Source of the DNA: Dromiciops gliroides
Taxonomy: Eukaryota; Chordata; Mammalia; Microbiotheria; Microbiotheriidae
Direction of reading: 5' to 3'
Length of the DNA: 64,000 nt
NCBI RefSeq assembly: GCF_019393635.1
Contig: NC_057865.1
Coordinates: 302,665,885 to 302,729,884 of the forward strand
The position numbers and the translations under genes were made by a program. A model generated the notes under the pieces. That model had not been told where the DNA came from, ran no database searches, and saw only the letters and a list, made by a program, of their open reading frames with translations. Positions 1 to 11,445 of this stretch are shown piece by piece. How positions within the stretch are numbered: position 1 is the first letter of the stretch; each line of letters begins with the position of its first letter.

Positions 1-240
1 GAGCCCGAGCCTTGGGACAGGAGGCTGGGGGAAGAGGTGGGGGAAGCAGCCGCAGCCGCAGCCGCAGCAGTCTCAGCAGCAGCGTCTGGAGCAGGACAAG
101 CGCAGGGAGGGAGGCCCGGCGGGGAGGGGCAGGGGCGGGGCCCTCCGGCCCAGAACCCGCCCCTGGACCGCCCAGGAGGACCTAGTCAGCCGTAGCGCCC
201 ACCCCCTCCCCCCCCACCTCCCTCCAACACTTAGAGGGGC
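1..240. other. GC-rich, CpG-containing segment
   Basis: The first 240 bases are strongly GC-rich, with short CAG/CCG-type triplet runs near 48-90 and several CpGs. They could be the edge of a CpG island or a promoter or UTR lying mainly outside the window. I see no convincing exon. In human, SHANK3 lies upstream of ACR, so a UTR of that gene is conceivable, but nothing in the sequence identifies it. Confidence 0.4.
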
Positions 241-870
<630 letters not shown>

Positions 871-883
871 CGCCTTTCAATTC

Positions 884-1260
884 ATCCACAAACACATTTT
901 TTTCAATTACATGTAGACACAATTTTAGCTTTCTTTTTAAAAATTGAGTTTGAAATGTTCTCCTGTTCTCCCACCCCCATCCCCTCCTGGAGAAGGCAGG
1001 CCCTTTGACATGGGTTCTACATGTGCAGTCACGCAAAACATTTCCATATGACTCATGTTGTGGAAAGAAACACAGACCAAACACACACACACACACACAA
1101 ATCAAAGGAGAAAAAGTCAGCTTCGATCCACATTCAGTCCTTTCTCTGGAGGCAGATCTCACGCTACATCATGAGACCTTTGGATCTCTGTATTGCTGAG
1201 ACGAGCTAAGTCATTCACAGCTGATCATCGTTTGCTGTTGCTGTGATTGTGTGCAATGAC
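884..1260 (-). repeat. L1 3'-end fragment (marsupial type)
   Basis: The same succession of phrases recurs at 16990-17740 and 39880-40330: a T-rich start, an 'acatttccata' motif, a purine/CA-rich stretch, 'cattcagtcctttctctgga', and 'gctgttgctgtgattgtgtgcaatg'. These are the reversed 3' end of a marsupial L1. A (CA) run sits at about 1080-1100. The copy is old and partial. Confidence 0.65.
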
Positions 1261-1424
1261 AAAGGCCTGAATGGGAGGTTTAGCCTGGAGAAGAGAAGGT
1301 GGCAGAGCTGGAGAATCATGAATTCCAGCTGGAAGAGGCCTGTGGTGTCAGCCCCAAATAGAGAGGGCCCCCATATTGACTTAGAAAACCCTTGTCTGCG
1401 TCTCCTTATTTCTGTGTTGTCCTC

Positions 1425-1545
1425 CATATCAGGATGAGAACTCCTCAAGGGCAGAAACCCTGCCCCCACCACCCCTTCTTGCACCCCCAGTGCTTAGCAC
1501 AACCCTTGGAACATAATGCTTAATAAACACTTATGGACTGACTGA
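1425..1545 (+). repeat. L2-type LINE 3' end
   Basis: It carries the typical tail: 'caagggcagaaaccctg', then 'cccccagtgcttagcacaa', then 'tgcttaataaacacttatgg' and 'actgactgag'. The same tail recurs at several other places in the window. Confidence 0.65.
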
Positions 1546-2296
1546 GTTCTTACTGGAGCCCGTAAAGCCCTCCTGAGGAGGGTCTCCAGGGGCCCGGGAA
1601 CAGCACCTAAGAGGAGGTGAGGAAGGTGCTGTCTTGCTAGCTGTGTTCCCCAAACAATTCTCCCAGATCAGCTGCCTTGATCAGGTCTGGTTCTGCTCAG
1701 GTGACTGTTCTGTTATTAGGAAAAACAAGCCCATCACTGGCCAAGGCCTTCATCTGAGCCAGGCCTTGCCTCTTTAGGAGGGCAAGACCAAGTGAAGCTT
1801 AGAAAACAGCCCCTGCTGGGAGCCCAGGCCCATGCCCAGGGGCTGCCCAGGACACTGCTCTTCTTGCTAGGTGGAGACATTGGGGGGAGGGGTGGTGTGG
1901 GGAATACAAGTCCTTCATCAGAAGGGTTTCCATCAGAATATTCACCATGGTCAGGACACTTGTCTGGTAAAAAGTTATCTGTAGATCCCAACTGGCTGAG
2001 GAATGAAAAATATAATCCTGGATGGCAGCAGAGGCCCTCATAACCTGGCCATGGCCTCCATTTTGAAGCTGGCCTCGTGCTGTTTGGCTTTCCCTAGCCT
2101 CACTTCCCACCTCCCCCTCCCCCTGCCCCAGCCCCCCACCCCAATCTCTCTCTCTCAATTGGAGCCCCTATCTTCCTTCAAACAGTCCCTGGCCCTTCCC
2201 TGGAAAAGGATTTTTGCCAGAGATATCTAGTCCAACCAGCAGCTGACCAAGCATCCCTGATATGGACTTGCAAGGAAGGGGAGCTAACCACCTGTT
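1546..2296. other. Intergenic, nothing recognised
   Basis: About 750 bases of mixed composition with no exon having paired splice sites and no recognised repeat. The open frames on both strands are short and overlap each other, as expected by chance. Confidence 0.5.
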
Positions 2297-2311
2297 AAGA
2301 TGAGCCTTTGT

Positions 2312-2462
2312 TGGGGCAGCTAGGTGGCGCAGTGGATAGAGCACTGGCCCTGGAGTCAGGAGTACCTGAGTTCAAATCCGGCCTCAGACACTTAACACTT
2401 ACTAGCTGTGTGACCCTGGGCAAGTCACTTAACCCCAATTGCCTCACAAAAAAAAAAAAAAA
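2312..2462 (+). repeat. WSINE1/MAR1-type SINE, full length
   Basis: tRNA-derived marsupial SINE running from 'ggggcagctaggtggc' through 'gttcaaatccggcctcag' to 'cacttaaccccaattgcc' and an A-tail. It is flanked by a perfect 15-bp target-site duplication, aagatgagcctttgt, at 2297-2311 and 2463-2477, so it is a fairly young insertion. Confidence 0.93.
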
Positions 2463-2827
2463 AAGATGAGCCTTTGTACTTTGGGGAGCATCTCACGCTT
2501 AACAAACTTTCTCATTTTCCCACTTTCACAGAATACCAGGGCAATGGGACTCCAGGGAGGGCCTATGGCTCGTGCCGACTCCTACTTTGAAACCCATCTC
2601 ACCTACCCTGTCCTTTAGGAAGTTTGCACCCCCCAGCATTTCCTTCTCCCCTACAATCGACCATGGCTCCCACATCCTGACTGATACAGGCTGGCACCTA
2701 GAGATAGAAGGCTGGATATGCTCGATTAACTGTCCCCATGGCCATGCCTTATCTCCCCTACAGGCAGAGCACACATGTTCTGGGCTTCTCCTCATCCTCC
2801 CCCTCCCCTTCCCCCATCTATTTCTGT

Positions 2828-3003
2828 CTTTTTTTGTTTTTTGTTTTTTTTTGTGTTTTTTTTTTAAGTGAGGCAATTGGGGTTAAGTGACTTGCCCAGG
2901 GTCACACAGCTAGTTAAGTGTTAAGTGTCTGATGCCAGATTTGAACTCAGGTACTCCTGACTCCAGGGCTGATGCTCTATCCACTGCGCCACCTAGCTGC
3001 CCC
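2828..3003 (-). repeat. WSINE1/MAR1-type SINE
   Basis: Reverse-oriented copy. A T-rich run (complement of the A-tail, about 2828-2866) is followed by 'aagtgaggcaattggggtt' and ends in 'cacctagctgcccc'. Possible short duplication 'tttctgt' on both sides. Confidence 0.9.
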
Positions 3004-3284
3004 TTTTTCTGTTTTATGGAACATCGGTCTCTTTTATGAACTCCACAGCTCAGCCAAAGTGGAATACTTACTGGTCTTCACACACAGAGCTCCCCATCTC
3101 CAGCCCCCATGCCTTTGCCCATGCCTGGAATGCCCTCCTTCCTCACAGCTGCCTCCTTTCAGAGCTCAGCAGCTCATGTAGCTACGTGGGAAGGAAATCT
3201 TTCTTTCTGCCCCCTGCCCCCAAATTACCTTGTTTTCATTTTCTGTCTGCTTCCTATTCACTGAGAGAAGCACCTTTTGTTTCT

Positions 3285-3610
3285 CCAGATAGACTCCAAG
3301 CCCTTTGAGGGGGGAGACTATTGCTGTTCTCTTTGTCTCACCAGCACCTCACCTAGCATATAGTAGGTGCTTAATAAATATTACTTAATTGATTGATGGC
3401 TAGGGCTCTAGGCTCAAGTATTCCAAGCCCATCACTTTGCAGCTGAAGAAACTAAGGCCCAGAGAGGTGGTCAGTGAGTTATTTATTTAGCATTTATTAA
3501 GCACCTACTCTATTTGTCACTGGATTTGTGATTTGCCCAGGGTCATGTAGGGAGTAAGCATCAGAACTGGAAATTCACACTCAGGGTCCTTGACTCCAAA
3601 TTCAGGACAC
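3285..3610 (+). repeat. L2 tail followed by MIR-like SINE
   Basis: 3285-3400 is an L2-like 3' end ('cctagcatatagtaggtgct'). 3410-3610 reads like a MIR in the 'gaagaaactaaggcccagag ... gatttgcccagggtcatgta' orientation, interrupted by about 60 bases resembling the start of another such element. Confidence 0.55.
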
Positions 3611-3723
3611 TGCCACGCAGAGCTCTACAAAAACCTGCTAATGACCTGAATGAGCAAAGTAAAGGTTGGCATCCTGGGCAGCCTGCAAACAATGACAGAC
3701 TCGGACTGTCTAGGACTCTTCAG

Positions 3724-3830
3724 TGACAGAGATAGAGAGAGGGAGATGTAGAGGGAGAGGGGAGAATACAGAGACAGACAGACAGACACACGCATGCACA
3801 CACACAGAGACAGAGGGAGGGAGGGAGATC
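3724..3830. repeat. GAGA/CA-rich microsatellite
   Basis: Purine-rich GAGA tract followed by acagac and CA units. Low-complexity sequence with no coding signal. Confidence 0.8.
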
Positions 3831-4779
3831 TGACCAACTCTTTACCCGATGTAAGAAGCTTCAGTGGCTCCCTGTGGTCCTCAGAATAACATAAAACCTG
3901 CTCCATTTGGCCTTTCAAGCCCATTCCGCCTGGTTTCTGCTCAGCTTTCCAGGCTGAGTCAGCAGCCTCAGGGTCTCCACACTGGGCAATCTGACTGACT
4001 CACTGTCCCTGTCCTTGGAGACAGGTCCTGCTACATTCTCTTATCATCATTCATATGAAATGGCAGGGGAGGCTTGGATTGGTGACATGCAGGCTGACTT
4101 CCTCCTGGAGCAGCATGCTGGCTAAGGGTTCAGATGCCAATCTCTAAAGGCAGAGGCTCAGCAGGGAGGTGTTGTCCAAAGTCACGTGACCAAACCAGGA
4201 CCAAGAATTCGTTGTGATCTGAAGTCCTCGTGAGCTTGGAGGAGGGGATGAGTGACTCCACAGTAGCAGGCTGCAGGGAGTCTTCCTCTTCATTCTTTTT
4301 TCCCCTTCATTCTTTACAATGCTTAACAGACCCTTGACTGACAGGCAGTTCAAATGTGTGTGGGCTCCCCAGAACAGCTGAGAAAGTCCAGAGCAGTGAG
4401 CCAAGCAAGGGCATGGGAAATTAGCCCACGGGGTCTGGGGAAGGGTCTGCTCTAAGGCTGCCTGGCTTGTCATTTCCTTGAAAAAATAAAAACAAGAGAG
4501 GTGGAGAGTCTGGGATGAGGGAAATGATGGTTTCCCCAGAGCAGGGGTGTCCAGACGTGAGGACCACAGTGATGAGCTGGAGACTGGTCCGAGGAGGCAG
4601 TTGGAGTGTGTGCCATTCTCAAGATCAGGGCAGTGAGGGGGAGGGGGAGAACTGTGGAGAAGAGAAGCCAGGGAGGATTTGGGAGCTGTCCCAGGTATCT
4701 GAAGGGCTTGTTCTCCTCAGCCCCAAACAAGAAGTGAGGTGGGAGAAGCTGCTGAGAGGCAGATTGAAACTTCATGACA

Positions 4780-5000
4780 ATCAGACCTGCACCAAAGTCC
4801 TCCTCCTGGCCTTGCCAGCCTCCTCCAAGTCCCAGCTAAAAGCCCACCTTCTCCAGGAAGCCTTCCTGGTGCCTCTGAATCTCAGCGCCTTCCTCTGTGG
4901 ACAATCTCCAGCCGCTCTTGTCCACAGCCTATTTGTACAGAGTTGTCTGCTTTTATTTTCCCCAATTAGATTGTGAGATGCTTGAAGACAGGGACTATTG
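4780..5000 (+). repeat. L2-type LINE 3' region
   Basis: The order of phrases is that of the L2 3' end seen elsewhere in marsupial DNA: 'cagctaaaagcccaccttct', 'ccaggaagccttcctggtgc', 'attagattgtgagatgcttg', 'aagacagggactattgcc'. The encoded open frame is not a gene. Confidence 0.65.
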
Positions 5001-5294
5001 CCACCCACCCAACCATAACAACCCTGGAGCCAGGATTTCGGGGAGGAGGACACAGCCAGCCCCAAGAAGGCGAGATGGACCCAATGGCCCCCACTGATGC
5101 AAGGGCTGGAGCGGGAAGCATGCGCCTCCTCCCAGAGCCTCCTTTTGTGGAAGGCTCAGAGCTTTCCAGGGAACTCTCCATTTCCCATCGGTGGCTCTGC
5201 CTGCTTGTGGCTCCTCCTGGACATCCCGGCTCCTGCCTCCCCGCTAGCTCCTCCCTTTTCAGTTTCCTGCTGTGCACTGGCTGCCCTCATTGGA

Positions 5295-5660
5295 CTGGAA
5301 GCTCCTTAAGGCAGGCCCTGTTTTTCTTATTTTGATCCCCAGCACTTTACACCATGCCTATAATATTTGTTGTTGTGGTTGTTGTACGGTTGTCTGTCAG
5401 TCGTGTACAACTCTCTGTGACCCCACTTGGGATTTTCTTGGCAGAGATACTGGAGTGGTTTGCCATTTTCTTCTCCAACACTTTTACAGATGAGGAAACT
5501 GAGGCAAACAGGGTGAACTGACTTGCCCAAGGTCACACAGATAGGAAGTGTCTGAAGCCAGATTTGAACCACAAAAATGAGTCTTCCTGACTCTATCCAC
5601 CATGCCACCCAGCTGCCTAGAATATGGTAGGTACTCAGTAAATGTTTATTGACTGACTGA
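5295..5660 (+). repeat. L2 3' tail split by a SINE
   Basis: 5295-5357 ('ggaagctccttaaggcaggc' to 'cagcactttacaccatgcct') continues after the SINE at 5621-5660 ('tatggtaggtactcagtaaa ... tgactgactga'). The two halves together make one ordinary L2 tail, showing nested insertion. Confidence 0.7.
5367..5615 (-). repeat. MAR1-type long SINE inserted in L2 tail
   Basis: Reverse copy of the longer (about 250 bp) SINE form that includes 'gtcgtgtacaactctctgtg', 'actggagtggtttgccattt' and 'gatgaggaaactgaggcaaa'. It is flanked by near-identical 10-mers, cctataatat (5357-5366) and cctagaatat (5616-5625). The same family is seen forward at 13000-13228. Confidence 0.85.
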
Positions 5661-5664
5661 TTGA

Positions 5665-5790
5665 GCAAAGTGGAAGGGGCTGTCCTGGAAGGTAGTGAGC
5701 TCCCCATCATCACTGGAGATCTCCAAGCAAAAGCTGGGTGGCTACTCTCAGGGATATCATAGAAGGCATTCCTATTCAGATATGGCTTAG
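5665..5790 (+). repeat. CR1/L3 LINE 3'-end fragment
   Basis: Contains 'ggctgtcctggaaggtagtg', 'actggagatctccaagcaaa' and 'ggcattcctattcagatatg', typical of CR1/L3 3' termini in amniotes. Old copy. Confidence 0.55.
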
Positions 5791-6067
5791 TATACCTGGC
5801 TTTGGGGTTCTGGGGCTGCAGATCACAGCTGAGCCACTTGTCCTTTTCACCCTGGAGTTACTAGGGAAGCTGACCATGATGGGAGCCAAGACCAGCATAA
5901 ACACCCACCTAGTCCCTGAAAACAAAAGTCTTCCAAGGAGCTTCAGACCAGGAGTCAGGTAATGTGGCTCCTGGCACTGGCTCTGCTCCTGCCAGCTGGG
6001 TGAGCCAGACTGGAGGGTTAGATTTCTGCTCCAAGAAATGGGGTCATAGGCCAAGAGAATTCATCCT

Positions 6068-6250
6068 GTGTGCACATGTGTGTGTGTGCATGAGTGAAAG
6101 TATACGTGTGTGAGTTGTGTATTGTGAGTGTGTATGTGTGTGTGAGGTATAGATGTGTGTACTGTGCGTGTGCATATGTGCAAGTATGTGTATTGTGAGA
6201 GTGTGTGCACATACATGCATGCAGTGTGAGTGTGTGTGAATGTGTGTAAT
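6068..6250. repeat. Interrupted GT microsatellite
   Basis: About 180 bases of GT-rich sequence with gtgtgt runs broken by ca, ta and ag. The minus-strand His/Thr-rich frames here are repeat artefacts. Confidence 0.9.
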
Positions 6251-6619
6251 GACTAAAAACAAAAGACTTCAATAAATTGTGTTTTATAATCATAAAAACA
6301 TAAAATGTGGAGTGATGGACCAGGTAACCTCTAAGGTTCCTTTTGACCCAAATGTCTGGTCTTCTCTGTCCCCAATTTCCCCAGATGCTGATTTACTTTT
6401 GCCCAGCCTACACAGAGGGAGAGCCCACTCCTCATTAGATGTGAGGAGCAAAGCCTCACCCTCTGTGCTGGCATCAGGCCTGTGGGAAGGGACTGACTGC
6501 TCATTATAGAAGAATTTCAAGAGAAATCGTGGAGACAGACAAGCTTCTGCAGACAATGCAGCCCAATGTGCTTGCTGTCCAGGGCCGGCCATCCAGGGGC
6601 CTCCCCTTGGCTCAGTGAT

Positions 6620-6785
6620 GCTTTCTCTGTCTTTCTGTCTTTGTCTCTGTTGCTCCCTATGTCTCCGGTGTCTGTTTCTGCCACTGTCTGTGTTTCTTTG
6701 TCTCTCTATGTCTCTGCCTCTCTGTTTCTCTCTGTCCTCTTCCTCTCTGATGTCTCTGTTTCTGTGTATCTCTCTCCTGATTTGA
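6620..6785. repeat. TCTCTG-type pyrimidine repeat
   Basis: Imperfect tctctg/tttctg units. Low complexity. Confidence 0.8.
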
Positions 6786-6801
6786 GCCGAGATCTCATCT
6801 T

Positions 6802-6951
6802 TTCTTTTTTTTTAAGTGAGGCAATTGGGGTTAAGTGACTTGCCCAGGGTCACACAGCTAGTAAGTGTCAAATGTCTGAGGCCGAATTTGAACTCAGGTC
6901 CTCCTGACTCCAGGGCCGGTGTTCTATCCACTGCGCCACCTAGCTGCCCCT
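6802..6951 (-). repeat. WSINE1/MAR1-type SINE, full length
   Basis: Reverse copy with T-tail then 'aagtgaggcaattggggtta' through 'ccacctagctgcccc'. Perfect 15-bp duplication ccgagatctcatctt at 6787-6801 and 6952-6966. Confidence 0.93.
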
Positions 6952-6999
6952 CCGAGATCTCATCTTGCCCTGAGCTGCAGAGCTCATTCCGTTGTGTAT

Positions 7000-9820
7000 T
7001 ATCCTCCAATATATTCTAATTTGTAGAACTCTCATCTGCTGTTTGTTGTAGTAAATGGGTTTACTATTTGTGATATAGGTTTTTTTTTTTAAACATAGCT
7101 AGCATTTTGTAGAAAGGAGCTGAGCTGGGGAGAGTAAACCAAGGGCTACCACCCCACCTCCGGAAAGATGGGAGAAGTTGCTTTCCTTCATACTGTAGAC
7201 CAGACAGATACTTGAGTGTGGTGGACAAACAAATCCAGCCAGAGACTCCCCTTAGAGAATGGAGAAAAGCTTTGCTCTCAGTCTTGGGCTTGTCTACCCT
7301 GTCCCCCTGTCCCCTTCCCCCTGTCCTCCTGCCCGCCCTGCCCAGCTCCCTGTTCCATAGCTGAGGGAACGGAGGCTTCCTGTGTTCTTCCTCACTTCTC
7401 ACCCCCTTTCCCAGCCCCCCTCTTTCACTTCTCACACCAAGTGACACTCGAGTCACCAGTGGCTTGCCCCACCCCCCTGCACTGGGCATCGAGCCTCTGC
7501 CCTGCATTCTTGAAAGGCTGTGCCTCAGAAATGCAATCAGTGGCTCCCCTGAGTGAACTTCTGGTCACAAGCTCTGCATCTTGGTTCCTCTTGGCTACCC
7601 AAGGGGTCTTGGACTGCCGACACTCCCTGGGGGCTGAGCTCCAGGCACTGCCTCTTGACGTCGTAGGATCCAGAGCCCAGGTCTCCTGACTCCAGCCCCA
7701 AGGCACCTTCCACCTCACATTTCTGTTTCAGGGGCCCCAGCCTGGGAGGAGAAAGCTACGGTTTTGTTCCTACTAACTAGGGTGGGTGGGGGAGGGAGGC
7801 TCTAGGGCCCAGGAAACCGTCTGGATCTGAACTCAGGCCTCCTAAATCCCACACCATTCGCATCATTCTGTACCATACTCTGTGTCTGCAGCAGGTTTGG
7901 AGGTGGATGGACACCCCTGGGCCAGGGTTACTCGCTTCAGGGGCTCCAACCATCTTGAAGTTATAACACCCTGTGGTCTTCCTCCCGTTCTGCCTCCACC
8001 ATGCCCCACTGGAGGTCTTCAAGCAGAGGTGACATGTCCCTTTGTCAAGGATGCCATCCCAGTAAGCACTGGACCAGATGCTGTTCCCTTTATGGCCCAG
8101 GGGGCCCTCTGGGCAGACCAGCCCACCTTTGGCAACATCACAAAGTATCAGGGAGAGGCAGAGGGATTTGGAAGGCTCTGTGCCCCAGAGTCCCTGTGCC
8201 TGCTTCCCAATCTGGTGTGTGTGTGCCCCTGGTGCTTCTCCAGACAGGAAGGTGGCCAGGAACTTATGAGGCGAGTCAGGGTTAGGGGTGTGCTGCACCC
8301 AGCTTGAACTGGTTCTGGAGAGCAGATTGTTAAATTTCAGTGGGAGAATATGCACCTTGAAAATCAGCAAAGGCCACAAATTGGGGCAGATCGATCGTTT
8401 GGCTAATCGTCTAGACTTAGGAAAGTGATGAAGAAAATGTTCATATTAAGTTCATCAAAGTGAAAAGTAGATGGTGCATGCATTTGTCTTTCCCAGAGAG
8501 ATGATTGTTAAACATTTACCAGCATTCCCCAGTCAGGGTCCTTCAGGGCATCTGTGTGTAGGGTCAACAGGACTCATGTCAATTCAGTTCTGCAAACATG
8601 TGTAAGATACCTACATGTGTCCCTGGCTCCAGGCTGGGCTCTCCTAAGATGCACAGAGATCAGAAGTGCCTCTGACTTAGATGATGTAAATGTCCCAAGC
8701 TCTGTCAGAGGGAGGGGCCAGAAGAGGAAGCTGGTGCCAGCCTGAGCAGTCTGGGCAGTCCATCTGCCACCCAATGCCCATGTTGTGACAGGCCTCGTCT
8801 GCCTTGATGTGAGGTGTGATTCTTCGTAACAGGGCTGTCCATGTACAGTTGGGGTGCCTGCTGGCTGCCTAGCTGCCCACAGAGAGGCATCTGCTTTGAG
8901 TTAGTGGTGCCAGGAATGGCGCTTGCCCTCGTGTGGCTGCCTGCCATGGCTGCATCAGCCCCTCAGATGCCCAGATTCAGCAAAGACCTGGGGCTGAGCC
9001 CTTCCCCAACAGCAAAGAACACCTCACCTCTCACCAAGGATAGAGCTAAGGCACCACAGCCAGGGAGGAGTCAGACAGCCGGGGGGAGCGAAGGGCCCGG
9101 GGACCCCCTGGGTGTCCATTTCCTCCTCTGTAATATGAGGGGAACAGCCCCCAGCCCTAGCCCATACCCTACCACAGCATCAGGGCTGGTTCATCCAAAG
9201 TGAGATGGGGAAGGAAGGGCTGGGCAGGACAGCCTGAGGCTTGGCACCAGGGAAGTCTGGGGTTTTGCTTTGGGAAAGGACTTGCCAAGCTCCTGCTGGG
9301 GCTCTGGAGTCCAGGGGACAGGAAGTCTGGGGCAGTGCCAAGACCAGGGCCCCAGCTCTGCTCCCAGGGGTGAGGAAGGTTGTGGGGGGAGACTAGGCAC
9401 TGGAGGAGGGCAGGACAGGGCACCTTCTTTGAGCCTCCCCAGCCCTGAGGTCCCCAGCAGGGAAACATCAATCCTCCAAGATTCCAGGTCAGCAGGAATC
9501 CAGGGAAGGGCCTGGACAGACAGGCAGGAAGAGGGGACAAAGCTGAAGGTTTCTGCAACACTAACCCAGGGTCCCCCAGCTAGTGGCTGGCGTCAGTGGC
9601 AGTGGGGACATGATCCTCCAGCCTCCAGATGGATGGCTCAGCACCATTTGTCCCATGAAGGAAAGGCAGGGGTGAGGTTCCACTGGCCACTGCTGGCCTC
9701 TGGGGGTGCAGGGTGACCCTCCTCCTTCATCTCTGCCTGTGGAAGTCCTCCCCTTGCCTTTGGGGCCTAGATCAGGGGCAGACAGGTGAAGGATCCATCT
9801 TTCCCTGTTTTCATGGCTAG
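7000..9820. other. Intergenic, no gene recognised
   Basis: About 2.8 kb without a supportable exon. A possible CR1/L3 3' scrap lies at 7990-8060 ('ctggaggtcttcaagcagag'). The longest open frames (7777-8379 minus, 7882-8307 plus, 9270-9716 plus) overlap on opposite strands, have no recognisable domain and no consistent splice context. I treat them as chance frames in GC-rich DNA. Confidence 0.5.
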
Positions 9821-9859
9821 GGGGCCAGATAGTGCAAAAGTTAGAGCGCTGAACCTAGA

Positions 9860-10040
9860 GTTTTAGAAATATATCTCATTGGATCCTCTCAACAAATGGG
9901 GCGGGGTAGGGGAGGAGAAGAGGGGGAGGTGCTATCATTACCCTTGTTTTACAAATTAGCAAACCGAGGCAGAGAGATTGAGTGCCTGACCCAAGTAACA
10001 ACTAGTTTATGGTGTTAGGAGGCCAGGTCAAAGGAGGGGA
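9860..10040. repeat. MIR-like SINE
   Basis: The order 'cattggatcctctcaacaaa', 'gctatcattacccttgtttt', 'acaaattagcaaaccgaggc' matches the MIR core. Old copy. Confidence 0.6.
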
Positions 10041-10044
10041 GCTA

Positions 10045-10849
10045 GGAGCCAGTGTTGGGCAAGTCCACAGAGGGGAAGATGTCCAGGGTCAGAGCCCCTC
10101 CTGTGTGGGTCCAGCCCCTCACTGCTTCTCTGCTTAGACGGGCTGTTCAGTGGTTAGTGTATTTGCCTCCCTTTATCCCATCTCAGGGATCTCAGCCGCC
10201 CGTCCCCAAGGACATCCCCCATACTCACCTCATCCACCCCCACCTCCGTTCCTTCTTTTCCCCACAACTCTCTTCCCTGCCCAAGGTTCCACTTCAAGTC
10301 TGCCTGTCCCTTCTGGCTCTAGACGAGACCCATATCCCTCTCTCCTCGTTACACGTTCTCTCATTCCTGCTGACCCCCGGACCATGGCTGGGGACATGGG
10401 GTAGTCCTAGTCTCGTTCCCCGCTGCCACCTCCACACCCTCCTTCGACCTCCCTTGTCCTTTGGGGTTCGTTCAATCACATCTACACCTGATCCAGATGA
10501 TGGGAATCATTGTCCAGTGACCCCCCCCCCCCCAGGTCTCTCCCCTTCTTTCCTCCATAGGTTTGGTGCCTGGCTCACAGTCCCTCTCCCTGCCCCACCC
10601 CCAATCCTGCCCCATCCTGGGGACCACAGTGTACATATCGACTGTTCCTCAGGCCCCCTTGGGCCCTACTCACGTGACCAGCCCTGCTCGGCCATGCACA
10701 GAGACAGTCACGCCTGAGCTCGAGGCCACCTCCAAGCAGATGAACTCTGGACTCCCTTCTCCGAGCACATCCTGTTGTCGTTGCACCCCTAGCCTTAGCC
10801 TCCATCCACACCAACCATTACCTCCAACCTCCCAGGCCTTTGCCCTTGC
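10045..10849. other. C-rich intergenic sequence
   Basis: Pyrimidine- and C-rich sequence with a poly-C run at about 10520-10533. Long open frames (for example 10052-10717) exist because stop codons are rare in such composition. No domain or splice context was seen. Confidence 0.5.
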
Positions 10850-11030
10850 AGCCAGGTGGTCCAGTGGATAGCGCTGAGGACCTGGAGTCAGGAAGGCCGG
10901 AGTTCAGATCTGCCCTCAGACACTTACTGGTTGTGCTGGGCACTTCACCTCTGTCTGCCTCACTTTCCTCATCTGTTAAATGGGAATAACAGCCTCTATC
11001 TCAGGATTGTTGCATCATCCTCCCTTCCTC
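10850..11030 (+). repeat. MIR/MON-like SINE related to MAR1
   Basis: Begins 'gcagccaggtggtccagtgg', continues 'cctggagtcaggaaggccgg' and ends with 'ctcatctgttaaatgggaat'. Diverged and without a clear target-site duplication. Confidence 0.7.
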
Positions 11031-11364
11031 ACCTGATCCCTTGATGGACCAGTTCTACGCGGTCCCGCCTCGGGAGACCCTGGACCCCTCATCTTGCCTG
11101 TAAGCCCTCAGCCCCGGCAAACAGCTCTCCATGCCCAAGTGCTCCCACGGAGCCCCTTCCTCCCCACAGAGCCCCTCAGCTACCTTCCCTCACTCATCTT
11201 CAGCCTCTCCAGGGCTCCCACCTGCCTCTCCACTGCATGAAAACAGGCCACATCTCCCCTGTCCTAGAAAACCCGACTCCTGTGTAATCAGTCCCCTTGT
11301 CAGCTCTTTCCTGACGACACACCTCGGCAAGGCCGCCCATGAGAGGCTCCGATGTGTGATTCCT

Positions 11365-11445
11365 TCCTCTGTCTCTGTCTCTCTGTGTCTCCCCCTACCC
11401 CCGTCTCTGTCTCTGTCTCTCCCTCCCCCTTCCCCCCGCCCTTAC
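11365..11445. repeat. TCTCTG repeat
   Basis: Short tract of ctctgtctctg units followed by C-rich sequence. Confidence 0.75.

Noticed and set aside
7777-8379. 200-codon minus-strand open frame
   Set aside because: It overlaps plus-strand frames of similar length, shows no domain and no paired splice sites, and includes repeat scraps.
8841-9203. Plus-strand frame with a hydrophobic start (MYSWGACWLPSC...)
   Set aside because: No signal-peptide exon context, no recognisable continuation, and the frame is explained by GC-rich composition.
10052-10717. 221-codon plus-strand frame
   Set aside because: Pyrimidine-rich DNA lacks stop codons; the Pro/Ser/Leu-rich translation resembles no protein.
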